Notes: generated by a model from the letters alone, not told the origin. A stretch of 64,000 nucleotides of DNA from JAXMBN01 sp046349875 (GCA_046349875.1 JAXMBN010000011.1:62001-126000); one strand, 5' to 3'; counted from the stretch's first letter, positions 1-9,521 are shown. Numbers and translations are program-made.

Positions 1-353
1 AGTTTGCAATCGGCTTCCCCCCAATACGAATTCCAATAGGGTGTGGATAGTCGGAAGGAAGTTGTCTGCCAGTAGTACCAGTCGCGACCATCCCAATGAT
101 AGGAAGACGAACGGGAACGCGTCGTGGCTACGGTATCCCAACGGCGCAACCGCCAGTTATAGGCTTGAATCAATACCGTTGTGTTGGGTTTGGCCAGGAA
201 GCCACCGGCCGTTATCGGTTTGATGTAGGAACCATACTCATATCCTAGGTGCTGTCCATCGGTCGGACCAATCATGCATCCGGTAAGGACGCTCAACAAC
301 AACCCTAGTCCAAGGCCAGCCATCCGTTGGGAAAGCGAAAGTACGTGATTCAT
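1..353 (-). CDS. Partial lipoprotein of unknown function (3' end outside window)
   Basis: The reading frame opens with ATG at 351-353, preceded by a GGAGA box about 7 bases upstream, and runs off the left edge of the window without a stop, so only about 117 residues are visible. The first 25 residues are a short hydrophobic signal (MAGLGLGLLLSVLTGC) ending in a good lipobox, LTGC, so the protein should be lipidated on a cysteine. The mature part is rich in Tyr, Trp and Arg and matches no family I recognise. It is the last visible gene of a minus-strand series and starts about 95 bases after the stop of the repeat protein upstream. I can support lipoprotein localisation only; function is unknown. 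Confidence 0.75.
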   Translation of the reverse strand, partial: MNHVLSLSQRMAGLGLGLLLSVLTGCMIGPTDGQHLGYEYGSYIKPITAGGFLAKPNTTVLIQAYNWRLRRWDTVATTRSRSSSYHWDGRDWYYWQTTSFRLSTPYWNSYWGEADCK

Positions 354-449
354 CGCAAGGTCTCCATATTGAAAGGTGGGAGCGATCGAGTCGCTTTCCT
401 TGGGGAGCGTACCTTGCACTTGGTTGTTACAAGAATTTATGGGGCGAAG

Positions 450-1748
450 TTATCTCGCCTTTTCGAGGATTTGTTCGAATCGATTTTTCCAATGAATGGG
501 GATATTCGGGTAAGTCGAAGCGAGAACCCTCCACATTTGTTGGGCATCTTTTCCTTTGCCTTGCTGGACAAGGGAGCCAGCCACGCGAAACTTGGCTTCG
601 AACCACGCTTCGCTACCTGGCTTTACTTTGGCCAACCATCGCTGCATGGCTTTTTCCAATGCGTTGGATTTGGCATCGGCTGTGGATTCGAGTTCGGCCG
701 AGTCGCGTAGAAAGGCTCCCCATTGCGACAAGAGAAGATCGTTGCCAGCTTGGGTCCCAAGGAGCGACGCAAAATCATCGCTGACTGTCTTGGTTTCACC
801 TTGCCAAGCTCGCATTCGAAGCTGCATACACTGACGCTTCAATGAAAGAGTTCGATCCATGGCATCGGGCAACCATTGATTCCCCGCGATGTCGATACAC
901 TCTTGAAGCATGGGGATCCATGCCGCACGATTTCGCATCGGTTGTTGCTCTACTAGTTCATAGAGCGTGGTCAACAATGGCCAAGCCAATGGCTGAGGTC
1001 GCTCGATGCGGAGTTGATTCATACAGCTTTCTATGTCTTCTTTTACAGGCGCATCTCCTTGCCTTGCCGATTCGAAAATTCGACACCACGCGCCGAAAAT
1101 CGATTCCGGTTTTTTAGGTAACGAAGCAACATCGGCAGTTTTGTCGCTGGGTATACGATCCAATCTTCGTATGCCCAACGATGCGAGCCATCGTCGGTCG
1201 GTAGCCAACCATTGATAGAGTACCGTTCCTTCCTGCAGAATCGGAACATCGACTTGGGATCGCTTGGCTTGGAGGTGATTCCCGAATTCGATCAGTTCAG
1301 GGTACTCGGGTCGCTCTTCACCGCCATTGCGGGCCCAAACCGATTCGAGCAAAGAACGCCCCATGGCGTATTCCAAGTTGGATTCTGTGGGATCGCGATC
1401 CCATGCCGCGCTCCAGATACGTCCCGCATCTTTCCAACTAGGGCCACTGAGCAAATAGCGATCGAGCCAAGGTAATGCTTGGCGAGTCGTTGCATCATCG
1501 GGCCATGTTTCAACATGTTCTTCCAGGATGGATCGATACAACGCGCCATCGGTTTCAATCACCGATGGGTCTTTATTGTCTGCAATCTTTTTGGACATAA
1601 GCCATGCGGCCATCAAATGCCCAGCAGGAGCCTTGCTCGCCGAAGACGCTTTCATCGATACTAGTCGAAAGGTTTCGATCGCTTGCGTGAGTTGTTGATT
1701 GGTTTGCAAAATGGCCGCGTTCAAGTCCCAATGATAACGCTTGCTCAA
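450..1748 (-). CDS. Secreted helical repeat protein, C-terminal part; frameshifted
   Basis: This is the continuation of the 1573-3060 gene in another frame. The open frame begins at a TTG (1746-1748) with no ribosome-binding site of its own, and it overlaps the upstream fragment by about 175 bases. The helical repeat style continues (AIETFRLVSMKASSASKAPA, then Trp- and Leu-rich helices) to a natural stop, ending in a short TPR-like stretch (KDAQQMWRVLASTYPNIPIHW). No enzyme motif is visible. The most likely explanation is a one-base insertion near 1727-1729 in a once continuous gene. Independent translation from the TTG is possible but poorly supported. Function unknown. Confidence 0.65.
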   Translation of the reverse strand: MSKRYHWDLNAAILQTNQQLTQAIETFRLVSMKASSASKAPAGHLMAAWLMSKKIADNKDPSVIETDGALYRSILEEHVETWPDDATTRQALPWLDRYLLSGPSWKDAGRIWSAAWDRDPTESNLEYAMGRSLLESVWARNGGEERPEYPELIEFGNHLQAKRSQVDVPILQEGTVLYQWLATDRRWLASLGIRRLDRIPSDKTADVASLPKKPESIFGAWCRIFESARQGDAPVKEDIESCMNQLRIERPQPLAWPLLTTLYELVEQQPMRNRAAWIPMLQECIDIAGNQWLPDAMDRTLSLKRQCMQLRMRAWQGETKTVSDDFASLLGTQAGNDLLLSQWGAFLRDSAELESTADAKSNALEKAMQRWLAKVKPGSEAWFEAKFRVAGSLVQQGKGKDAQQMWRVLASTYPNIPIHWKNRFEQILEKAR

Positions 1749-3060
1749 CGTCGCGGTCTTGATAGGCTTTGCTTTCGGCCTGCTTCAGTTTCTCAACTCC
1801 CTTTTCCCATTGTTTTGCAGCCAATAACTGCTTGGCCTCTGCTCGCAACAACTGCAGCGCCATCGATGGCTCCGCTGCAACTTCGGTTACATTTCCAGTT
1901 GACTTCGCCAACCCGATCAGCCTCGATTCCGCTCGTAGTTGCCAGTAGCCTCCAAAGAATTTTCCAATGTCGTTTTTGAATGCGAGTCCTTGTTTGAGAA
2001 CCGACGATCGTTCAGACTCGGATAGCTTAGCCATCTCGGCAAGCAAGAGATCCAAGCGAGCCAAAGCCAATTCAGGAGTGGGTGGAGGATTCGGTTGCTG
2101 GGCAAGCCACTGTTTGGCTTTGTCGAGTTCTCCTTGTTTGCGATATCCATCGATCAACAATGCGATGGCTGAATAACGAAGCTGCATATCGGACGACTCT
2201 TCAAGCAATCGCTCGATCATGGCAGTACCTTCGCGGTACGAATCCGCCAATAAAAGGCTCTCGGCTTTGGCCAAGTCGAGTTTTGCTTGCCCCTTCCAGT
2301 CGGCGGGCACGCGAGCTTGAGCTGCTTGAATCGCTTCTTGCATTTGGCGAACGGCAGCGAGACGGTCGGAAGAACCAGCGGGATAGCATTCACATCGTAC
2401 GCGGTAGAAGTCCATTTCCAACAAGGCTACATCAGCGGTCAGTAGTTGCAACTGTTTGAAGGGAGCTACCCCTGAGGCACTCGCCGAGCGCGATGCCAGC
2501 GAAGCCGCGTCCTCCACTTCTTTCCGCAACCGCTCCAAGCCATCCAGGCACTGCCGGACCAAAGTTAGAGCACGTTGGCGTTCGTCTTCGCGGGTCGGTG
2601 CGGCCCAATACTGACTCAACGCATACTGGGCTTGCAACCATTGGGATCGCCATTGCTGTAGCTCGAGCCATGGAAGCCTCTTTTTGAAGACGGGATCCTT
2701 TCGATAATGATCGATCAGTTCTTTGATCGCCGCATCGCATTCACCACGTCGATCGTATTGATCAACGGCTTGCCGTCCCAATCCCTCGATCCACCACAAC
2801 GTCCAAAGAGCGTGAGCGTCGGTTCCTGGCTTGTTGAGACTGCGTAGATCTTCGCAATGATGATGAGCCGTATCATACAACTGCGCCCGCCACATGCTTT
2901 GAAGCAGAGCATACTCAAAATGACCTGACGAAGGGACAACACCGAAGTCCTGGGCAGAACCTGATGGCGCGATCGTCATAATCGCTACGATCGCTAAGTG
3001 GATCGGTCCAGCAATGCTACGCCATAAGGCTGATTCGATGGAACGACCGTTCCGATTCAT
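1573..3060 (-). CDS. Secreted alpha-helical repeat (TPR-like) protein, N-terminal part; frameshifted
   Basis: ATG at 3058-3060 begins a protein with a hydrophobic signal peptide ending near APSGSAQ-D. The rest is helical and rich in Ala, Leu, Gln and Glu, with repeated Trp/Leu-Ala patterns typical of TPR-like scaffolds (for example YRKQGELDKAKQWLAQQPN). Sensible coding stops near 1729: the frame continues to 1573, but its last ~50 residues lose the helical pattern, while the next frame continues it exactly. One extra base near the GGG of the minus strand (1727-1729) would explain this; removing it gives EQALSLDLNAAILQTNQQ. I therefore regard this and the next entry as one gene of roughly 870 codons. 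A role as a periplasmic scaffold is inference. Confidence 0.7.
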   Translation of the reverse strand: MNRNGRSIESALWRSIAGPIHLAIVAIMTIAPSGSAQDFGVVPSSGHFEYALLQSMWRAQLYDTAHHHCEDLRSLNKPGTDAHALWTLWWIEGLGRQAVDQYDRRGECDAAIKELIDHYRKDPVFKKRLPWLELQQWRSQWLQAQYALSQYWAAPTREDERQRALTLVRQCLDGLERLRKEVEDAASLASRSASASGVAPFKQLQLLTADVALLEMDFYRVRCECYPAGSSDRLAAVRQMQEAIQAAQARVPADWKGQAKLDLAKAESLLLADSYREGTAMIERLLEESSDMQLRYSAIALLIDGYRKQGELDKAKQWLAQQPNPPPTPELALARLDLLLAEMAKLSESERSSVLKQGLAFKNDIGKFFGGYWQLRAESRLIGLAKSTGNVTEVAAEPSMALQLLRAEAKQLLAAKQWEKGVEKLKQAESKAYQDRDVEQALSLGLERGHFANQSTTHASDRNLSTSIDESVFGEQGSCWAFDGRMAYVQKDCRQ

Positions 3061-3113
3061 GTTCAAGATGTCCCCTTCGGAATTATCCGAAGTTCCTTCC
3101 TACATCATCCATT

Positions 3114-3560
3114 TTGTGTGCTACTCTTCTTAATCCTCGAAGAATCGGGGCATGGAAAGAATGGATTCGCTACGAGACGAACTTTCCAAGTGAGCACTTT
3201 CGCATGGGCCTTTGCCAACTCATCGAACGCATTGAACGACGTACACCCGAGTTGGATCCACCCGAAGTGGCCCGGCTGGCACTTCTCCTTTCTCTCCAAG
3301 ATCCTACCTTGGCGAGCTTTGGAACCGATGAAGCGCTGGAAGTTGCTCTCCGCAATGTTCAGTATCGGATCCAAGCAACATCGGATCAACACGCCGCAGT
3401 TGCCTCGGAACTAGATAACTTAGCCAGCGGTGATCCTTGCGAGTTTTCACCCGACCATGTGTGGACGCTCATCCGCGCGATCAAAGTCCAGAGCTTTATC
3501 TTACAGATGTACCTGGAACCGTTGCCAGCGGATTGCGAATCTCCCAAAGGAATGAAATAA
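3114..3560 (+). CDS. Small hypothetical protein
   Basis: A 148-codon frame running from TTG at 3114. The first internal ATG is at 3204 and gives 118 codons, starting MGLCQLIERIERRTPELDPP. The product is acidic and helical with no signal peptide or membrane segment, and I recognise no family. It is divergent from the repeat protein and convergent with the ceramidase-like gene, whose stop is 23 bases away. The start is uncertain: a different frame just upstream reads ATG at 3152 giving MERMDSLRDELSK and then a stop. That looks protein-like and could be the original N-terminus separated by an indel. Confidence 0.5.
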   Translation: MCATLLNPRRIGAWKEWIRYETNFPSEHFRMGLCQLIERIERRTPELDPPEVARLALLLSLQDPTLASFGTDEALEVALRNVQYRIQATSDQHAAVASELDNLASGDPCEFSPDHVWTLIRAIKVQSFILQMYLEPLPADCESPKGMK

Positions 3561-3583
3561 GTTTCGCGGTTACGGTTCGATGA

Positions 3584-4957
3584 TCAGTCGTTGAGCAATC
3601 GACGCATCGCCGACATCAAAACCTCTTCCACTTCAGGGGCCACCCGCGATACCGGCCCAGTCTCGTATCCCCCTTGAGGATACGACCAACTCATTCCGAT
3701 GTAACCGGGCCCATAATCTCCGTAGGCCGCCATCAGGATCGGTACATTGGGCTTCATTTCTTGAGCAGCAAGTTGATACTCGACAAAGAGCTCCCCTGGC
3801 ATATGAAGCACTTGGATGCTTCCCAAACGCAAGCGTTGAATCAAGATCTCATGCCCGCTTTGCATCCGCTTGGCAAATGCCAAGTGCCTCGCAAACTGCA
3901 CGCGACGACCGGGTGGTAATTTGTCGTCTTGTAGCTGCTTCTGAATGGCTGCCTCATCCTGATACTGAGGGCTCAGAGGGAGCTTTACTGGTACGGTTTT
4001 CCAGTCGAGATCTCGATCTTGGATCGCAACTTTGGTGGTGGCTTGCCATGCTTTTTCCATTCCTTGGCGAACGCGTTCCGTCAACAAAGCCCGATTGGCT
4101 GGTTCGCCATCGTTGTACTTGCCAGCGGTCACATTTCCACCACCACCGTTGAAGTGGACCTGGAATACGTGCGATTGTTGTTCGTGAGCGCGCCGCGCTA
4201 ACCCGATGAAGTCAGCGCTGACCTGACCTTTTCCGTAATAGCTCATCGGATGGGTCGCATAGTAGGACATCATCGCAACGGCTTTATCTTCATTCCAGAA
4301 TGAAAGGATCTGAACATAGGGATCGATCACTCCTTCTGGTTGCTCGCGAGCTTCAGCGCTCTTGGTAGCGCTCGTTCGCGTGTACTTTACCTTTCCATCG
4401 GGACCAAGTACGCGTCGAGCCGAGGCCACCTTTTCGATTTTGGCTTTCCCATGTCCCACATGGGTGATGGGTGTTGCCTTGTCGAGCGAGGCTTTGGCCG
4501 CTTGAGCCAAACGATCCATCACCAAGTTGCCAAACTCGCGATCACAGCAGACTCCACGCAACCCAACCATCGAAGCGATCTCATCGGCTTCGAAATCCAA
4601 ACCGGGTGCATCATGTTGGTGCAAGGAATGAATCGCAACTCGATCCGGAGTCGTATCGACCGCTTGCGCAACAACCTCCCGCATGCGATCGTATCCAGCA
4701 TTCCCGATTCCAACCCAATCGAAGGCGATAAGCACGACTGGCTTTTGTGATGAAAGCAGAACAATCCCTTTGGCTTCGAGTGGATCATCGACCGATGCTG
4801 TGGGGACGACCAGTCCATCGCATAATGGAGAGCCAACGGGTGGAGTCACATCCACGGCAAACGTCGCCAGACGGATCGGTTGTGCAACTCCCATCGGAAA
4901 AGTAAACATCGATACCGTGAGGGCCAAGACCATCGATGTCAATCGAGTGCAGACCAT
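3584..4957 (-). CDS. Neutral/alkaline ceramidase-like secreted protein
   Basis: About 457 residues from ATG at 4955-4957, which has GGAG 9 bases upstream; another ATG lies 7 codons earlier without such a site. After a signal peptide ending near MGVAQP, the protein starts with ATFAVDVTPPVGSPLCDG, the opening strand typical of the neutral/non-lysosomal ceramidase-like family common in planctomycetes. Further family features are SLHQHDAPG and SYYATHPMSYYG (candidate zinc-binding histidines), and GYIGMSWSYPQGGYETG near the C-terminus. These proteins are predicted hydrolases of amide-linked lipids, but substrates in planctomycetes are not established. The gene lies 63 bases downstream of the DUF1501 gene on the same strand and is probably cotranscribed with it. 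Confidence 0.8.
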   Translation of the reverse strand: MVCTRLTSMVLALTVSMFTFPMGVAQPIRLATFAVDVTPPVGSPLCDGLVVPTASVDDPLEAKGIVLLSSQKPVVLIAFDWVGIGNAGYDRMREVVAQAVDTTPDRVAIHSLHQHDAPGLDFEADEIASMVGLRGVCCDREFGNLVMDRLAQAAKASLDKATPITHVGHGKAKIEKVASARRVLGPDGKVKYTRTSATKSAEAREQPEGVIDPYVQILSFWNEDKAVAMMSYYATHPMSYYGKGQVSADFIGLARRAHEQQSHVFQVHFNGGGGNVTAGKYNDGEPANRALLTERVRQGMEKAWQATTKVAIQDRDLDWKTVPVKLPLSPQYQDEAAIQKQLQDDKLPPGRRVQFARHLAFAKRMQSGHEILIQRLRLGSIQVLHMPGELFVEYQLAAQEMKPNVPILMAAYGDYGPGYIGMSWSYPQGGYETGPVSRVAPEVEEVLMSAMRRLLND

Positions 4958-5020
4958 GTAGTGAACTCCGATGCGCATGGGGAAGGAAACGTGGGCTGGA
5001 AGGATTCGAACAACCGCGTG

Positions 5021-6442
5021 CTAGAGGAGAATGGGAGCGATCGGTTGACCTTTGCTGATCGGAAAGGGACGTTGGAAACGATCGACCAATTCCGTGTGCG
5101 GCGAGATTCCCAAACAGTGAAAGATCGTTGCCGTTAGATCTTGAGGTTCGAGTCGACCTTCCAACGGATAGGCTGCTTGGCGGTCCGATTTGCCATGGAC
5201 CACACCACCACGAACACCTCCACCTGCGAGAGCCACCGAAAAGACGTGCCCCCAATGGTCGCGGCCACCACTAGGATTGATCTTGGGTGAACGACCGAAT
5301 TCGCCCATCCATACCACCAAGGTTTCATCTAAGAGACCGCGTTGAGATAGATCCTCAAGGAGTGCTGAATAGGCTTGATCCATCGGAGGCATGAGCGCTT
5401 TCTTAAGTCGTTCACTATTCTTCGCATGGGTATCCCATGCTGGCGCGACGTTTTCGTCATCTTCCCATCGCGTCCAATTCACTTGAACCAGCGACACTCC
5501 GCTCTCGATCATACGTCGAGCCAACAGCACACTTTGACCAAAGCGGTTGCGGCCATAGCGATCGCGTGTTTCGGGTTTCTCTTCATTCAGTTGAAAGGCC
5601 ACTTGGGCTTCGCGGGTTTGCAACAGATCGAGGGCTTTGTCTTGCCAACCCATCCATCGTTGAAGTTCGGCGTGTTTACGAATACCTTCAAGCTTGGCGT
5701 TCATCGAGTCTTTGAGCGTCCGCCGTTGAAGCAATCGATCTAAACTCACATCGGAAGGTAAAGAAATATCGGGAACGCGAAAGTTTGGACTATTGGGATC
5801 GCATGTGAGCAACCAAGGATCGGCATGATCCCCTAACCAACCCGCATCTTGTCCAGGCCAAAGGATCTTGCCCGTGTTCCATATCTCTTCGGGCAAGCGA
5901 ACGCTTCCCGGAAAATGATGACGATCTCCGCGAAGATGGCGAACCACAGCAGCTAGACTCGGCCAATCATTGGGTGACCCAGGCAAGGCATTCTCGGAGT
6001 TCTTTGGAGTATGCGGATAGCCCGTCAACATCCAATATCCGCTGGAGGAATGCGCATTGTCATCGGTCGCCATGGCCCGCAAGACCGCAATCTTGTCGGT
6101 CAGCTTCGCGGTAAGGGGCATCAGTTCGCCAACCCGCAATCCAGGAGTCGCGGTTTCAATCGTTCCAAAATCACCTCGAACCTCTGCAGGAGCATCGGGC
6201 TTTGGATCCCAAGTCTCTTGCTGGGGAGGACCACCCAATAGAAAAAGGACGATGCACGACTTGGCTTTTCCAAACGAAGCTTGAAGCTCATCTCCCTGCA
6301 GCAAAGGTGCGGCCGAGGAACGCGAAGCGATCAACTGCGGCAGTCCGATGCCAAATGCCGAAAGGCCTCCCAGCCGAAGCCATTCGCGACGGGACATGCC
6401 ATCGCACAAAGGAGTTGATTGCGAGTTAGAAAAAGAGAACAT
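5021..6442 (-). CDS. DUF1501 domain-containing exported protein
   Basis: 473 residues; the ATG at 6440-6442 has GGGAGAA about 6 bases upstream. The N-terminus carries the twin-arginine motif SRREWLRLGG followed by a hydrophobic stretch and an alanine-rich cleavage region, so Tat export is likely. The body shows DUF1501 hallmarks: CIVLFLLGGPPQQETWDPKP, then LRAMATDDNAHSSSGYWML, DETLVVWMGEFGRSPKIN and GRDHWGHVFSVALAGGGVRGG. DUF1501 belongs to the alkaline phosphatase/sulfatase-like superfamily and is greatly expanded in planctomycetes, usually in pairs with other exported proteins; its biochemical function is not established. The pairing here is with a ceramidase-like gene downstream. Confidence 0.92.
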   Translation of the reverse strand: MFSFSNSQSTPLCDGMSRREWLRLGGLSAFGIGLPQLIASRSSAAPLLQGDELQASFGKAKSCIVLFLLGGPPQQETWDPKPDAPAEVRGDFGTIETATPGLRVGELMPLTAKLTDKIAVLRAMATDDNAHSSSGYWMLTGYPHTPKNSENALPGSPNDWPSLAAVVRHLRGDRHHFPGSVRLPEEIWNTGKILWPGQDAGWLGDHADPWLLTCDPNSPNFRVPDISLPSDVSLDRLLQRRTLKDSMNAKLEGIRKHAELQRWMGWQDKALDLLQTREAQVAFQLNEEKPETRDRYGRNRFGQSVLLARRMIESGVSLVQVNWTRWEDDENVAPAWDTHAKNSERLKKALMPPMDQAYSALLEDLSQRGLLDETLVVWMGEFGRSPKINPSGGRDHWGHVFSVALAGGGVRGGVVHGKSDRQAAYPLEGRLEPQDLTATIFHCLGISPHTELVDRFQRPFPISKGQPIAPILL

Positions 6443-6557
6443 CGCGGTTCTCCCGAAGGTAGGATGCGGTGGGGAAGGAATAGCGATTGTATCATGCCGA
6501 AGGACTCAAAGTCCAACGGGGTCGATACAAGCGGATTCGGCAGCCTACGTCTGAATC

Positions 6558-8432
6558 CTAATTCTTTTCGGCCGCTTCCAAGGACATTTTGGCTTTGTGG
6601 ACCATATCTTTGGCCCAAGGCTTGTCTTGGTAAAGCTCGATGATTCCCTTATAGAATCGAACCTGCAGTTCTTTGGGCAATTCTACCGAAGCCCAACGCA
6701 TTTGATCCTGCAGCATTTCCGCCGCCGGATGGGTGCGGTCCGAGGGGGCCTTGAGAACCTGTTCTTTCATATGGGCCGCTAGTTCGATGAGCTTTTGCTG
6801 CTTGCGAGTCAATCCCTTCGGTTCGCTGAAAACGGCAAGCATCGCGTCGATCTTAGTAAGGGCCGCGCTATCGTTGATCGTACGAGCTTGAACGCAATCG
6901 AGAAACGCTTGTTCGATAGGATCGAGTTGTAAAGCACTCCCTTCCATTCTCGCTTTCCGTTGCAACGATTTCGTAGAACGCAAGAGCTCGATATCAAACT
7001 TTAAGGGTTCGTACTCCTTCAATTTCGGATCATCGGGATACCGAGTTTCAAGCTCTTCAATTACCGATTCGAGATCCAATAACTGAGAATCATCACCACT
7101 TTCCAGTGCTGTTTGAATTAGAGCATGAAGGGAATCAGACGAGGAAGGACGAGTGAAGTGGAAGATGGCATAGACACAACCCAACAGTGCCACCACTAAG
7201 GCTCCGATGGATATCCAGTGCACCCAATCATTTTTATCTTCAGCATGTGTCACCAATTGACTTGCGCGGCGTCGATCATCTTCTTCGACAATCGTAAAGT
7301 GCGTCTGCCCTACTACACGCTCGGAACCTAGTTCGTCGGATTCAAAATCAGATTCCAACGCGCTTGGGGAAGCGACTCGCGTGGATTCTTCGGGGCCAGC
7401 CATCGGTGGTTTGGTTGGTCTTGAAAATGTAGGACGAGCCACTGCTTGTTCGACCGAAGGGGGCGCTACCAAGGTCTCATCGTTATGGGTTGGAACTCCC
7501 AAGTCACGAAGCTTGGGATCGGCTTCTTTCAGATCATCCAAATCGATCGATGTTAATTCGGCCGCCGTCGCGGCTTTCTCCAAAATCTGACTGGACGACG
7601 TCAATTCTTCTCGCCGCTGCAACCCCATCTTCAAAGCTTTGAGCCGATTGCTGACCACTAGGGCCGTCGGAGGCCGCTGAGTTGGATCTTTCTTGAGAAG
7701 TTCTTCGATGAGCTCAGCAAATTCATCGGGGACTTCTGCCAGAGAGGCAATAGGAGTGGGTGTGTTGTACCGAACCGCATAGAGAACTTCAGGCACGCTC
7801 TTGCCTGTAAAGGGAGCGCGACCGGCCAAGCATGCATAGGCTAAACTTCCAACCGCATAAAGATCGCTACGGCTCGTAACTCCTTTTCCTTCCGCTTGCT
7901 CAGGTGGCATAAAATCGGCAGTTCCGATGACCGCGCCCGCCACCGTCACATCGGTCGAACCAAACAATTTTGCAATACCAAAGTCGGTGAGTTTGATCTG
8001 CCCTTCTTCATTGATCATGATGTTGGCAGGCTTTAAGTCGCGGTGAATAATGCCGAGATCGTGCGCTTGCTTGAGTGCCCCACAAATCTCGATACAGATA
8101 TCGATCACCCTTTTCCAGGGAAGCTTCTTGTGACGACGAAGTTCTTGTTGAAGACTTTCTCCGGAAACATACTCCATCGAGTAGAATAGATGCCCTTGCT
8201 CCTCACCGTAGCCAATCAGCTGCACAATGTTGGGATGGCTGAGCCTTTTCAGCGTTTCCACTTCTGCAGCGAAGCGACGTCGAAAACGCTCTTGATCGGC
8301 GAGAACCGAGGCAATGACTTTGATCGCAACCGGTTCATTGGTCTTGGCGTGAGAACCTTTATAGACGGTTCCCATTCCACCTCGTCCCAAGATCCCTTCG
8401 ATTCGGTAAGGTCCCAAGTATTCAAAGTCCAT
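6558..8432 (-). CDS. Membrane-anchored serine/threonine protein kinase
   Basis: 624 residues. The kinase domain occupies roughly residues 8-270: P-loop LGRGGMGTVYKG, catalytic lysine in VAIKVI, catalytic loop HRDLKPANIMI, DFGIAKL, activation segment GTADFMPPEQAEG and PSDLYAVGSLAYACLAG-like helix F region (here SRSDLYAVGSLAY). All key catalytic residues are present, so it should be active (Hanks type, PknB-like). A Pro/Ser/Thr-rich linker follows, then a single transmembrane helix at about residues 400-422 (ISIGALVVALLGCVYAIFHF) and a ~200-residue helical extracytoplasmic region, probably a sensor. It is divergent from the HDAC gene, starts only 40 bases apart, and may share control with it. 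Confidence 0.93.
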   Translation of the reverse strand: MDFEYLGPYRIEGILGRGGMGTVYKGSHAKTNEPVAIKVIASVLADQERFRRRFAAEVETLKRLSHPNIVQLIGYGEEQGHLFYSMEYVSGESLQQELRRHKKLPWKRVIDICIEICGALKQAHDLGIIHRDLKPANIMINEEGQIKLTDFGIAKLFGSTDVTVAGAVIGTADFMPPEQAEGKGVTSRSDLYAVGSLAYACLAGRAPFTGKSVPEVLYAVRYNTPTPIASLAEVPDEFAELIEELLKKDPTQRPPTALVVSNRLKALKMGLQRREELTSSSQILEKAATAAELTSIDLDDLKEADPKLRDLGVPTHNDETLVAPPSVEQAVARPTFSRPTKPPMAGPEESTRVASPSALESDFESDELGSERVVGQTHFTIVEEDDRRRASQLVTHAEDKNDWVHWISIGALVVALLGCVYAIFHFTRPSSSDSLHALIQTALESGDDSQLLDLESVIEELETRYPDDPKLKEYEPLKFDIELLRSTKSLQRKARMEGSALQLDPIEQAFLDCVQARTINDSAALTKIDAMLAVFSEPKGLTRKQQKLIELAAHMKEQVLKAPSDRTHPAAEMLQDQMRWASVELPKELQVRFYKGIIELYQDKPWAKDMVHKAKMSLEAAEKN

Positions 8433-8472
8433 AAAACCCGTGCCGCCAGTGCGTAGAAAAAGGTGATGAGCG

Positions 8473-9405
8473 ATGTTGTTGTATTGGGATCCGCGGATGA
8501 TGGAACATCAAACCGGTTCGCATCCAGAGTGTCCTCAGCGGCTTGCGCAACTTGGCCGAGCCCTCGAGCAGGATGGTTGGATGAAAAAATGCCAACTTCC
8601 GCAATGGGAACCAGCCAAGAACGATGTGTTGCAATTGGTTCACAATCCTGACTACTTGGAAAAACTTCCCAAGTGGTGCGAAGCCGATGCAGGCTACATC
8701 GAAGCCGACACTCTAGTATCCACCAAATCGTTCTCGGCGGCTACCATTGCCGCCGGAGCCGTATGCGATGCGGTAGAACGCGTGATGCGAGGCGAAGACG
8801 AAAAAGCTTTCTGTGCAATCCGTCCCCCAGGACACCACGCAGTCCGCCAAGGGGCGATGGGGTTCTGCTTGCTCAACAACGTGGCCATCGCTGCGCAGCG
8901 AGCACTCCAATTGGGCTTGAACCGCATTCTGATCGTCGATTGGGACGTCCATCATGGCAATGGAACCCAAGATGCCTTTTATAAAGATTCCAAAGTCGCC
9001 TTTTTCTCTTCCCATCGATATCCGTTCTATCCTGGCTCGGGGGCGGCCGACGAAACGGGGGAAGGGGAGGGCCTAGGCTGGACCGTCAATTTGCCGCTTC
9101 CTGCGAATTCAGAAGCCAAAACGACTGTTGCGCAAATTCAAGATCTCGTCGGAAAACTCGCCCAAAAAGCCAAGCCCGACCTGATTTTGGTCAGCGCTGG
9201 ATTCGATGCCCATCCTGCCGACCCTGTCGGCGGACTATGCTTGGAAGAGTCCCATTTTGAAGAACTCGGACGTTGGATCGGCGATCTAGCACGCGATCAT
9301 TGCAAAGGGCGACTGATCAGCTTGTTGGAAGGCGGCTACCATCTCGACCATATGCCGATGTCGGCGGTCGCTCATCTTCGTGGACTTGAACAATCGCGAA
9401 AATGA
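8473..9405 (+). CDS. Histone deacetylase family protein
   Basis: 310 residues, the usual size of bacterial HDAC-like deacetylases (acetoin utilisation protein / acetylpolyamine amidohydrolase group). Zinc and charge-relay motifs are intact: RPPGHHAVRQGAMGFCLLNN holds the tandem His pair, VDWDVHHGNGTQDAFY supplies the Asp and His ligands, and SAGFDAHPADPVGGL gives the second Asp. It also has FSSHRYPFYPGSG and the C-terminal LLEGGYHL signature. It should remove acetyl groups from lysine or polyamine substrates; which one cannot be told from sequence. AGGTGA precedes the ATG. It is divergent from a Ser/Thr kinase and upstream of NAD kinase on the same strand with a 116-base gap. Confidence 0.93.
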   Translation: MLLYWDPRMMEHQTGSHPECPQRLAQLGRALEQDGWMKKCQLPQWEPAKNDVLQLVHNPDYLEKLPKWCEADAGYIEADTLVSTKSFSAATIAAGAVCDAVERVMRGEDEKAFCAIRPPGHHAVRQGAMGFCLLNNVAIAAQRALQLGLNRILIVDWDVHHGNGTQDAFYKDSKVAFFSSHRYPFYPGSGAADETGEGEGLGWTVNLPLPANSEAKTTVAQIQDLVGKLAQKAKPDLILVSAGFDAHPADPVGGLCLEESHFEELGRWIGDLARDHCKGRLISLLEGGYHLDHMPMSAVAHLRGLEQSRK

Positions 9406-9521
9406 GTTGATGACGACCGACACTTCGTCGCGCAAGTCGGCTTGACCTGACGAGTCCTTCCCAGCCAAGATCTTTTTTGCATCGCTCGAATCATTGCTTT
9501 TGAAGTGATAGGAAAACCAGA

